33,698 nt of DNA from an uncultured Acetobacteraceae bacterium (GTDB taxonomy: Bacteria > Pseudomonadota > Alphaproteobacteria > Acetobacterales > Acetobacteraceae), in contig CALFNB010000226.1 in NCBI GenBank assembly GCA_937902425.1, positions 1 to 33,698 on the forward strand, in the 5' to 3' direction. The notes beneath the pieces were generated by a model, which saw nothing but the letters and a program-made list of their open reading frames with translations, did not search any database and was not told the DNA's origin. This document shows positions 17,335 to 25,584 of the stretch, in pieces. Both the position numbers and the translations under genes were made by a program. Numbering within the stretch: position 1 is the first letter of the stretch; each line of letters opens with the position of its first letter.

Positions 17335-18303
17335 ATGCAATTGAACCGCGAGTCGCTTGTCAAGGCCTGGCGCGACATGGTCACCATCCGCCGCTTCGAG
17401 GAGCGCGTTCAGGAAGAGTTCTCCAAGGGCGGCATTCCTGGTTTCGTGCATCTCTACGCCGGCCAGGAAGCCTCGGCGGTCGGTGTCTGCGCGAACCTCG
17501 GGCCGCGCGACCACATCGCCAGCACCCATCGCGGGCATGGCCACAGTATCGCCAAAGGGTGCGACGTCACCGGCATGATGCTGGAACTGTTCGCCAAACA
17601 AGGCGGGCTGTGCGCCGGCAAGGGCGGCTCGATGCACATCGCCGACCTCGATCAGGGCATGCTGGGCGCCAACGGCATCGTCGGCGGCGGGCCGCCGCTG
17701 GTGGTGGGCGCCGCGCTGACCGCGAAGACATTGCAGTCAGGCAACGTCGCGGTGGCGTTTATCGGCGATGGCGCCTCCAATCAAGGCACCACGTTCGAGG
17801 CGATGAACCTGGCAGTGGTTCTGCGACTGCCGGCGATTTTCGTGTTCGAGAACAACGGCTACGGCGAATACACCGGCGCCGCCTACGCGGTCGGCGGCCA
17901 CGACATCGCCGGCCGCGCCGCGGGCTTCGGGATGCCCGCCACCAAGTGCGACGGCGACGACTTCTTCGCGGTCAACGAAGCGGCGCGCGAGGCGGTGGAA
18001 CGCGCCCGCGCCGGCGGCGGGCCGAGCGCGATCGAGGTCGCGACCTGCCGCTTCTACGGCCACCATTCCGGCGACGCCCAACTCTACCGCGGCAAGGACG
18101 AAGTGCGGCGGCTGCGCGAGGACCACGATTGCCTGAAGCATTTCCGGCGCCGGGTGACCGAAGCCGGACTGCTGGAAACCCACGAACTGGACAGCGTGGA
18201 CGCCGAGGTGGCGACGCTGATCGATCAGGCGGTGGCCGCCGCCCAGGCCGCGCCGTCGCCCGACGCCTCGGCGCTGCTGACCGACGTCTACGTGTCCTAC
18301 TGA
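17335..18303 (+). CDS. thiamine-dependent E1 alpha subunit (acetoin/pyruvate dehydrogenase type)
   Basis: TPP-binding GDGASNQGTTFEAMNLAVVLRLPAIFVFENN; GFVHLYAGQEASAVG; IASTHRGHGHSIAKG. Confidence 0.92.
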   Translation: MQLNRESLVKAWRDMVTIRRFEERVQEEFSKGGIPGFVHLYAGQEASAVGVCANLGPRDHIASTHRGHGHSIAKGCDVTGMMLELFAKQGGLCAGKGGSMHIADLDQGMLGANGIVGGGPPLVVGAALTAKTLQSGNVAVAFIGDGASNQGTTFEAMNLAVVLRLPAIFVFENNGYGEYTGAAYAVGGHDIAGRAAGFGMPATKCDGDDFFAVNEAAREAVERARAGGGPSAIEVATCRFYGHHSGDAQLYRGKDEVRRLREDHDCLKHFRRRVTEAGLLETHELDSVDAEVATLIDQAVAAAQAAPSPDASALLTDVYVSY

Positions 18304-18315
18304 GGGAGCCGCGTC

Positions 18316-19329
18316 ATGACCCAGAAAACGATCCGTCAGGCGTTGCATGAGGCGCTGGTGCATGAGATGCGCCGCGACCCGCGTGTGGTGGTGATCGGCG
18401 AGGACGTCTCGGGCGGCGCCGGCACCGCGGGCGGGCGCGATGCGGCGGGCGGCGTGCTCGGCGTCACCAAGGGCCTGATCGGCGAGTTCGGTGAGGCAAG
18501 GGTGATCGACACCCCGATCACCGAGTCCGCGATCATGGGCGCCGCCGCCGGTGCCGCGGTGACCGGGTTGCGGCCCGTGGCGGAACTGATGTTCTCCGAT
18601 TTCCTCGGGGTTTGTTTCGATCAGATCTTCAACCAGGCGGCGAAGTTTCGTTACATGTTCGGCGGCAAGGCGCGCACGCCGCTGGTGATCCGCACCATGA
18701 TCGGTGCCGGCCGCAGTGCCGCCGCGCAACACTCGCAAAGCCCCTATCACATTTTCACCAGCGTTCCCGGGCTTAAAGTCGTGGTGCCGTCCAACGCCTA
18801 CGATGCCAAGGGGTTGCTGATCCAGGCGATCCGCGACGACGACCCGGTGGTGTTCTGCGAACACAAGCTGATGTACGACCTTAAATGCGAGGTGCCGGAC
18901 GAGGCCTATACGATTCCATTCGGTGAAGCGAACGTTGTTCGTGACGGCGACGATGTCACCATCGTCGCGCTCTCCCGAATGGTGCACTATGCCAGCGAAG
19001 CGGCGGAGACGCTGGCCAAGGAAGGGATCGAGTGCGAACTGATCGATCCGCGCACCACATCGCCGCTCGACGAGGACACGATCCTGGACAGCGTGACCCG
19101 TACCGGGCGGCTGGTCATCGTGGATGAGGCGACGCCGCGCTGTAGCGTGGCGACCGACATCGCCGCGCTGGTCGCGGACAAAGCATTTGGCGCGCTGAAG
19201 GCACCGATCCGCCGCGTCACCGCGCCGCACACGCCGGTGCCGTTCGCTCCTGGGCTGGAGAAACTGTATATTCCTGACCCGGATCGAATCGCCGCCGCGG
19301 TCCGCGCGGTGCACGAGTACCGCAGATGA
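18316..19329 (+). CDS. thiamine-dependent E1 beta subunit (acetoin/pyruvate dehydrogenase type)
   Basis: VVVIGEDVSGGAG...DTPITESAIMGAAAGAAVTGLRPVAELMFSDFLGVCFDQIFNQAAKFRYMFGG...PVVFCEHKLMY; transketolase C-terminal domain. Confidence 0.92.
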   Translation: MTQKTIRQALHEALVHEMRRDPRVVVIGEDVSGGAGTAGGRDAAGGVLGVTKGLIGEFGEARVIDTPITESAIMGAAAGAAVTGLRPVAELMFSDFLGVCFDQIFNQAAKFRYMFGGKARTPLVIRTMIGAGRSAAAQHSQSPYHIFTSVPGLKVVVPSNAYDAKGLLIQAIRDDDPVVFCEHKLMYDLKCEVPDEAYTIPFGEANVVRDGDDVTIVALSRMVHYASEAAETLAKEGIECELIDPRTTSPLDEDTILDSVTRTGRLVIVDEATPRCSVATDIAALVADKAFGALKAPIRRVTAPHTPVPFAPGLEKLYIPDPDRIAAAVRAVHEYRR

Positions 19330-20432
19330 CCATCACCGCGATCACCATGCCCAAGTGGGGTCTGACCATGACCGAGGGCAAGGTCGTGGCATGGCTGAAG
19401 CCGCAGGGCGCCGCGTTCGCTTCGGGCGAGGAACTGTTGGAAATCGAAACCAGCAAGATCACCAATGTGGTGGAGGCGGAATCTCCCGGCACGCTGCTTC
19501 GCATCGTCGCACCGGAGGGCAGCACGCTCCCCATTGGTGCGTTGCTCGCGGTGGTCGCGCCGGAAACCACGCCGGCGGCGGAAATCGACAGGTTTGTCGC
19601 CGGCTTCGTCGTGCCTGAACCAGCCGCGGACGCATCCGCCGAAACCGATGCGCCGGCGCCGCGCGACATCGAGGCCGCCGGTCAACGTCTGCGCTATCTC
19701 GAACTCGGCTCCGGCGGTGGCGTCCCGGTGCTGCTGCTGCATGGTTTCGGCGCCGATCTGAACAGCTGGATGTTCACCCAGCCCGCGCTGTCCGATGGCC
19801 GCCGAACGATCGCGCTCGACCTGCCGGGTCACGGCGGCTCGGCGAAGGATGTTGGCCGCGGCGATGTCGATGCGCTGACTGACGCCGTTGAGGCGGCGCT
19901 GCGCGTGCTGGACATCGACCGTGTGCATCTGGTCGGCCACTCGATGGGTGGCGCGGTGGCCGCGGCATTGGCGGCGCGCCAGCCGGACCGGGTGGCGACA
20001 TTGACACTCATCGCCTCGGCCGGCCTGGGGCCCGAGATCAACGCGACCTTCATCGATGGGTTCGTGCGCGCGGCGCGGCGGCGAGACGTGGAGGCGGTGC
20101 TGCGGTTGCTGGTGCACGACCCCGCTCTGGTCAGCCGCGCGATGATCGAGGACGTGCTGCGCTACAAACGTCTCGACGGCGTGGCCGCGGCGCTGGAAAC
20201 CATCGCCGGCGCCTGGTTCCCGGATGGCCGGCAAACGTACGATCTGGTCACCGCGCTGCCAATGCCGGTGCAACTGATCTGGGGACGCGACGATCGGATC
20301 GTTCCGGTTGCGCACGCCGAGGCGCTGGCCGCGCGCCTGCCGGTGCATATTCTGGCGGATGCCGGCCATCTGCCGCACATGGAGAAGTCCGGCGCGGTGA
20401 ATGCGTTGATCCGGCGGTTCATCGAGGGTTGA
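19326..20432 (+). CDS. AcoC-type E2: N-terminal lipoyl domain fused to alpha/beta hydrolase
   Basis: Lipoyl site LEIETSKITNVVEAE; alpha/beta hydrolase VPVLLLHGFGADLNSW, VGHSMGGAVA, GHLPHME. 4-nt overlap with E1 beta. Confidence 0.9.
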   Translation: MTITAITMPKWGLTMTEGKVVAWLKPQGAAFASGEELLEIETSKITNVVEAESPGTLLRIVAPEGSTLPIGALLAVVAPETTPAAEIDRFVAGFVVPEPAADASAETDAPAPRDIEAAGQRLRYLELGSGGGVPVLLLHGFGADLNSWMFTQPALSDGRRTIALDLPGHGGSAKDVGRGDVDALTDAVEAALRVLDIDRVHLVGHSMGGAVAAALAARQPDRVATLTLIASAGLGPEINATFIDGFVRAARRRDVEAVLRLLVHDPALVSRAMIEDVLRYKRLDGVAAALETIAGAWFPDGRQTYDLVTALPMPVQLIWGRDDRIVPVAHAEALAARLPVHILADAGHLPHMEKSGAVNALIRRFIEG

Positions 20433-20480
20433 ATGACCGGTGGCGGCGTCAGCCCGATCGTCCACCAACAGGAGCCAACC

Positions 20481-20870
20481 ATGCGTCCCCAGGCGGAAGC
20501 GAGGGTCATTCGGTCCAACGACGTCGAGCCAACCAGCTTCGGCCCGCTCGCCGAATACCGGCGTCTGACCGGCCAGGACGGGCTGCCGATCTTCACCGGG
20601 ATCCAGACCTGCGCACCCGGCTATGCGACGCCCATGCACTGGCATCCTTATGTGGAGTGCCTGTTCGTGCTGGAGGGCAGCATGGAAGCGTTCCTGGAAG
20701 GCCAGGAGGACACGCCAGCGCGCCTCGGGCCGGGCGACATGATCGCGCTGCCGGCCTGCGCGCCGCACGTCTTCCGCACCTTCGGCGACCAGACATTGCG
20801 CATCCTGGGCATCCACGCCTCGCCGACCCGGATCGTCAATGTCGTTAGCGACCAATCGGCAACACTCTGA
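20481..20870 (+). CDS. cupin domain-containing protein
   Basis: Cupin motif GYATPMHWHPYVECLFVLEGSMEAFLEG...GPGDMIALPACAPHVFRTFG. AGGAG RBS before ATG 20481; an upstream in-frame ATG at 20433 is possible. Confidence 0.85.
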   Translation: MRPQAEARVIRSNDVEPTSFGPLAEYRRLTGQDGLPIFTGIQTCAPGYATPMHWHPYVECLFVLEGSMEAFLEGQEDTPARLGPGDMIALPACAPHVFRTFGDQTLRILGIHASPTRIVNVVSDQSATL

Positions 20871-20983
20871 TACTAAAATATTTCTCGAACTTAATACGCT
20901 GGCATATTCGCGACACAATTGACCATGATATTGCCATTCATCTCAGGTCACATGCTCTCGGCCCGAACGGAATGGAGACAGCC

Positions 20984-21169
20984 ATGTGCACGACGACATT
21001 CGGCACACTCACTTTGGCGGCGATGCTCAACGACCCGCTGATCCGGGCGGTGATGCGCAGCGACCGCGTATCGGAGCAAGACTACGAGGCACTGCTGGTT
21101 CGCGTCAAAGAGACACTGGCCGAGCGCGAGCGGCCAACTCGGCCCACGTGGGAACTGGCGGACGCCTGA
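20984..21169 (+). CDS. small hypothetical protein
   Basis: 61 aa ORF with GGAGA RBS before the ATG at 20984; after an AT-rich intergenic stretch. Confidence 0.5.
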   Translation: MCTTTFGTLTLAAMLNDPLIRAVMRSDRVSEQDYEALLVRVKETLAERERPTRPTWELADA

Positions 21170-21180
21170 TCCCGGCGGGT

Positions 21181-22071
21181 TCAGCGCGCGGGCAAATGCT
21201 CGCGGAACCAGGCCAGCGTGGGCGCCATGACCTGGCGGAACGCATCGCCGGTATAGACCTCGTAGTGGCCCCAGTGCTTCAATACGACCAACTTCTTTGG
21301 CTCGCCCGCTTTGGCGTACAGCGCCTGGCTTTCATCAGATGGCACCAGCCGGTCGTTGTCGGAGGTGATGAACAGCACCGGCCGCGGTGAGATTTTGTCG
21401 ACCACCCACTCGGGGTGAAACTCCAGCGTTTCGTGCACGTATTCCAACGGGATCGCGCCGACCGCCCCGGGATTGCCGGCACGCGCGGCGGCGGCGAGTT
21501 CCGCTGACTGGCGATCCGGCAACAGGATCTCGCTCCGGTCGACGATTTCCGACTGTCCTGTCATCACCTGGCGGACGCGGTCGGCATTGGCCCGCTCGAT
21601 CAGATCGGCGAACTCGTCCGGCCGGCGCACCGAGCGCATCCAGCGCCTGCCGTGGCCGATGCCGACCACCGCGACGACACATTTGACCCGCGGATCGACC
21701 GCCGCGGTCCACACCACCGTCGCGCCGCCGTAGCTCGTGCCGTAAATCCCCAGCCGATCCGCGTCGACCATCGGTTGCGCACCCAGAAAGGTCAGCGCGG
21801 CCTGTGAGTCGATGACCCGCCCATACGGCGACAGCCGCGATTTCGGCCCGTCACTGTCGCCCCAGCCTTTGTAGTCGAAGGTCAGCACGACATAGCCGGC
21901 GTCGGTCAGTACATGCGCGATATCCGGCAGATACAGATTGCGCACGCCGGTGTAGCCGTGGCTCAGCACGATGCCGGCGCGTTGCTCGTCGGCCCGCGGG
22001 CCCGCGGGCAGAAACAAATCGCCGGCGAGCCGGACGCCCTCGCTGTAAAAATCGACGCGTTGGCTGCTCAT
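21181..22071 (-). CDS. alpha/beta hydrolase (dienelactone hydrolase/X-Pro peptidase-like)
   Basis: GIVLSHGYTGVRNLYLPDIA, nucleophile GIYGTSYGGATVVW, acid DNDRLVPSDE, His WGHYEVY. Confidence 0.86.
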   Translation of the reverse strand: MSSQRVDFYSEGVRLAGDLFLPAGPRADEQRAGIVLSHGYTGVRNLYLPDIAHVLTDAGYVVLTFDYKGWGDSDGPKSRLSPYGRVIDSQAALTFLGAQPMVDADRLGIYGTSYGGATVVWTAAVDPRVKCVVAVVGIGHGRRWMRSVRRPDEFADLIERANADRVRQVMTGQSEIVDRSEILLPDRQSAELAAAARAGNPGAVGAIPLEYVHETLEFHPEWVVDKISPRPVLFITSDNDRLVPSDESQALYAKAGEPKKLVVLKHWGHYEVYTGDAFRQVMAPTLAWFREHLPAR

Positions 22072-23153
22072 TTGCTCCCTCCTTCGGCCGCCCGCGCGTT
22101 GGCGCGTCCAAACAGGCGGCCGAGGGCAGCGCTGATGCTGCGTTGCCGCTTCGTATCGACATCGACGGTCGCGGTCATGCCGGCGCGCAGGGTCGACTCG
22201 TTGTCATGCGGCAACAGCCGGATCTTCACCGGCAGCCGTTGCACGACCTTGACCCAGTTCCCCGAGGCGTTCTGCGGCGGTAAAATCGCGAACTCCGAGC
22301 CGGCCGCCGGGCTGATGCTCGCCACCTCGCCGTCCCAGGCTTCGTCGGGATAGGTGTCCAGCACAACGCGCGCTTGTTGGCCAACATGGACGTGCGTCAG
22401 TTCGGTTTCCTTCAGGTTGGCCTCGATCCAGGGCCGATGATCGGCGACGATCACGAACAGCGGGCTCATGGGTTTCACCTGCTCGCCCAGTTGCAGCTTG
22501 ACATTGACGGCGATGCCGTCCAGCGGCGCGGTCAATGTCGTGCGAGCCAGCTCCAGCGCGGCGCGATCCCGATCGGCGATCTTGTCACGCACCATCGCAT
22601 GGTTATCGGTCGTAACGTTCGGTTCAGCGCCCAGTGTGGTGAGAACGCGCTCAAGGCGGCGGCGCACGACGTTGAGGCGGTCACGTGCGACCGCGGCGTC
22701 ATTCTGCGCTCCCTCCAGCGTGCTGGCGGAGACCACGCCGCGTTCCGCCAACGCTTGTTGCCGCTGCAACTGATGCATGAGGAACGTGGCGTGGGCCTCG
22801 ACCTCGCCCAGTTCGGACTGGGTTTCCCGCCAGGACGCGCGAGCGGTTTCGACCTGCATCCGGGCGATGTCCAGTGCCGCCTCCGCCTTGGCCAGCGCGA
22901 GGCGATACGGCTCCGGGTCGATGCGGACCAGTACCTGACCGGCCTTCACGGCGTCATGATCGCGAACGGCGATGTTCACTACCTCGCCACCCACTTCGGC
23001 GGAGATCTGCGCGATGTCGGCTTTGACATAGGCGTTCTCGGTGCTGACATAGCGGCCGCCGGTTTGCCAGAAGACGGCGCCGCCAATCGCGACCAGCAGT
23101 GGCACGCCGACAAGCAGGAAAAGGCGAAGCAGGCGGGTGCGGCGGTTCGTCAT
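22068..23153 (-). CDS. HlyD/EmrA-family membrane fusion protein
   Basis: N-terminal TM anchor, YVSTENAYVKADIAQISAEVGGEVVNIAVRDHDAVKAGQVLVRIDPEPYRLAL biotinyl-lipoyl-like hairpin, coiled coil and barrel. Confidence 0.9.
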   Translation of the reverse strand: MTNRRTRLLRLFLLVGVPLLVAIGGAVFWQTGGRYVSTENAYVKADIAQISAEVGGEVVNIAVRDHDAVKAGQVLVRIDPEPYRLALAKAEAALDIARMQVETARASWRETQSELGEVEAHATFLMHQLQRQQALAERGVVSASTLEGAQNDAAVARDRLNVVRRRLERVLTTLGAEPNVTTDNHAMVRDKIADRDRAALELARTTLTAPLDGIAVNVKLQLGEQVKPMSPLFVIVADHRPWIEANLKETELTHVHVGQQARVVLDTYPDEAWDGEVASISPAAGSEFAILPPQNASGNWVKVVQRLPVKIRLLPHDNESTLRAGMTATVDVDTKRQRSISAALGRLFGRANARAAEGGSK

Positions 23154-23204
23154 GCGGTCAACACTCTCGGCGAGGACGGTCTGTTCGGTCCCCCCCTCGC
23201 GCCA

Positions 23205-23228
23205 ATCATATACATGCGTTATGATAAC
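23205..23228. promoter_or_regulatory. overlapping inverted repeats in the divergent hlyD/MFS intergenic region
   Basis: ATCATA-tacatgcgt-TATGAT (23205-23225) and the 11-bp palindrome GTTATGATAAC (23218-23228). Confidence 0.35.
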
Positions 23229-23276
23229 CGAGCACACTTTCTTCCCATCGACCAGTACCGACGCGACAACCCAGGC

Positions 23277-24797
23277 ATGTCCGATAGCGAAACGTCTCCG
23301 ACCCTGACCCAGGCGCGGCGCCTGATGCTGATGGCGGCGGTGATCCTCGGTTCTACTCTGTATTCGACGACGTTGTTGATCGCATCAACGTTGTTGCCGC
23401 AGATGCAAGGCACCATGGGCGCCACGTCCGACGAAATCGCCTGGGCGATGACGTTCAACATCCTGGCGACCGCCGTGGTGACGCCGATGACCGGATGGCT
23501 GGTGTCGCGGTTCGGCCGGCGCAACGTCATGACGTGGTCGATCCTCGGTTTCACCATCGCCACCTGGGCGTGCGGCGCTGCGGACTCGCTGAACACGCTG
23601 GTGTTCTGGCGTATCTTGCAAGGCGGCATCGGCGCGCCGGTCATTCCCCTGTCGCAAGCGGTTCTGCTGGACAGTTTCCCGCGCCGCCAGGTGGGCATGG
23701 TGACCTCGGTGTTCGGCATGGCGGTGGTGATCGGGCCGGTGATCGGTCCGACTCTCGGCGGCTTCCTGGCCGAGGCCTACAGTTGGCGGTGGGCGTTCTA
23801 CATGCTGGTGCCGGTGGGACTGATCGCCTGGGTTGGCCTCCGGGCGACCATGCCCGGCGACACCGCCAAGGGCCATATCCGGCTCGACTGGACCGGGTTC
23901 CTGACGCTGTCGGCGGCGATTTCCTGCGTGCAACTGGTGCTGGCGCGCGGTCAGCGGCTCGATTGGTTCGAAGCGGATGAGATCGTGATCGAGACGGTGC
24001 TGGCGGCGGTCGCGCTGTTCATGTTCGTCGCCCATACGCTGACCGCCGAGCGGCCGTTCCTCGACCCGAAATTGTTGGCTGATTCGAATTACGCCCTGGG
24101 CCTGGTGCTGGTGACGATCTACGGGATGCTGAACTTCACGCCGGTCGTGCTGCTGCCTTCGTTGCTGCAGCAATACGCCGGATATCCCGATCAGATCATC
24201 GGCGGCATCCTCGGCGCGCGAGGGGTCGGCGCGACCATCGGCTTCTTCCTGGCGATGTTCATCGGCAAGCTCGATCCGCGCATCGGCATGATATTTGGGT
24301 TCAGCCTGCTGGTCGCGTCGGGCTGGTGGCTGATGAGTCTGGATCTGAATGTCGGCATGACGACGCTGGCGCTGAACAGCGTGTTGCAGGGGATCGGGAT
24401 CGGCGTGTTCTGGGTGCCGTTGACGATCTCCACCTTCGCCACGCTGGAGGCTCGCCTGCTGCCCGAGGCGATGGCGTTGTTTCACCTGCTGCGCAACATC
24501 GGCTCCAGCTTCTTCATTTCGGTGTGCGTCGCCGAAATCGTGCGCGCGACGGGGTCGAACTACAGCCGGCTGACGGAGCAGATCACCCCGTACAACAAGG
24601 CACTCAATCTGCCCTGGGTCATGGGCGCCTGGAGTACGGAAACGACCGAGGGCCTGGCGCGGCTGGCGAAGGAAATCAACCGCCAGGCGGCGATGATCGG
24701 CTACACCAACGCGTTCGCCTGGTACACCGCGACGTCGGCGGGGGCGATCCTGTTGATCATGTTGGCGAAGAAACGGACGCGGAAGGCGGCGGGGTAA
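23277..24797 (+). CDS. DHA2-family MFS drug exporter, EmrB-like
   Basis: 14-TM-type MFS: LIASTLLPQMQGTMGATSDEIAWAMTFNILATAVVTPMTGWLVSRFGRRNV..., GMAVVIGPVIGPTLGGFLAEAYSWRWAFYMLVPVG. Confidence 0.92.
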   Translation: MSDSETSPTLTQARRLMLMAAVILGSTLYSTTLLIASTLLPQMQGTMGATSDEIAWAMTFNILATAVVTPMTGWLVSRFGRRNVMTWSILGFTIATWACGAADSLNTLVFWRILQGGIGAPVIPLSQAVLLDSFPRRQVGMVTSVFGMAVVIGPVIGPTLGGFLAEAYSWRWAFYMLVPVGLIAWVGLRATMPGDTAKGHIRLDWTGFLTLSAAISCVQLVLARGQRLDWFEADEIVIETVLAAVALFMFVAHTLTAERPFLDPKLLADSNYALGLVLVTIYGMLNFTPVVLLPSLLQQYAGYPDQIIGGILGARGVGATIGFFLAMFIGKLDPRIGMIFGFSLLVASGWWLMSLDLNVGMTTLALNSVLQGIGIGVFWVPLTISTFATLEARLLPEAMALFHLLRNIGSSFFISVCVAEIVRATGSNYSRLTEQITPYNKALNLPWVMGAWSTETTEGLARLAKEINRQAAMIGYTNAFAWYTATSAGAILLIMLAKKRTRKAAG

Positions 24798-25401
24798 CGG
24801 TTTTCCCAGGCTCCGTTGCGACAGGCCCGTTGCCGTTCGCGGGGTTGCCGGCGTACTGGGCTGACGCGGCCTGTGGCGGGCGCTGGGGTTGGGGTTGGGG
24901 TTGGGCGGCCCCGATCGGAACGCGGGATCGCGGAGCCTCTGGCGTCGGAGCCGGCGTGATCTGGGGGGCTTCCGTTTCCGGCGACTCCGAAGGCGCTGGC
25001 TGCATCTTATCTTCCGGCGGAGGTACCGCGGCCGCGGGCGCGCTGGCCTGGCTGGCGGCGGCGGGTATTCGGTAACGATCCAACCGGTCGAGGTTCATAT
25101 GGAATGATTTGTTCATCGCGACGATGTTCGACCGCGTGGCATGGCGCATGGTTTCCAGGTCGCCGCGCAACGTGTCGCGGATACTGGCGGTCATCACCGC
25201 GTGAAACATCACGCAATGGCCGGCGAGGATGACCTGGACGACGTTCCTGGGGTTGAACTCCTCGATCATCATGGTGGCCACGCGGGCGCGAATGGATTGG
25301 TCCTGGTTGCCGTCGCCTGGGCGCTCGGAGATGGCTTTCGCCATGTCGTCGATGGCATGGGTGACGGCGTCTTTGACGCTGAGTTCCTGTTGCGTGGGCA
25401 T
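24757..25401 (-). CDS. hypothetical protein with Pro/Gln-rich C-terminus
   Basis: 214 aa ORF; N-terminal helical region (AVTHAIDDMAKAISERPGDGNQDQSIRARVATMMIEEFNPRNVVQVILAGHCVMFHAVM) then low-complexity P/A/Q tail. Overlaps the MFS 3' end by 41 nt. Confidence 0.68.
   Translation of the reverse strand: MPTQQELSVKDAVTHAIDDMAKAISERPGDGNQDQSIRARVATMMIEEFNPRNVVQVILAGHCVMFHAVMTASIRDTLRGDLETMRHATRSNIVAMNKSFHMNLDRLDRYRIPAAASQASAPAAAVPPPEDKMQPAPSESPETEAPQITPAPTPEAPRSRVPIGAAQPQPQPQRPPQAASAQYAGNPANGNGPVATEPGKTVTPPPSASVSSPT
24885..24905 (+). other. G-quadruplex-type motif
   Basis: GGGGTTGGGGTTGGGGTTGGG: four G-tracts with 2-nt loops. Confidence 0.7.
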
Positions 25402-25584
25402 GCGAGGACCGCCTGGGTTGGAGTGGTTGGGTAAACGTTAATATGTCTAACAACAGTGGCGCGTCAAGGGCGGTTCTCGCATCGGCGGCGATCAGGCGTC
25501 GTCAGGTTTCTGATCACTGTCAGCGTCGGACGCGACATCTGCTTCGCTGAGGCCGCGACCATGGCGTGACGTCATGAACAGAAG

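Noticed and set aside
16692-18350. 552-aa ORF across the Rieske and E1alpha genes
   Set aside because: Out-of-frame, Arg-rich translation spanning two well-supported genes.
18987-20918. 643-aa minus-strand ORF (also 17737..19314)
   Set aside because: Antisense of E1beta, lipoyl-hydrolase and cupin genes; no motifs.
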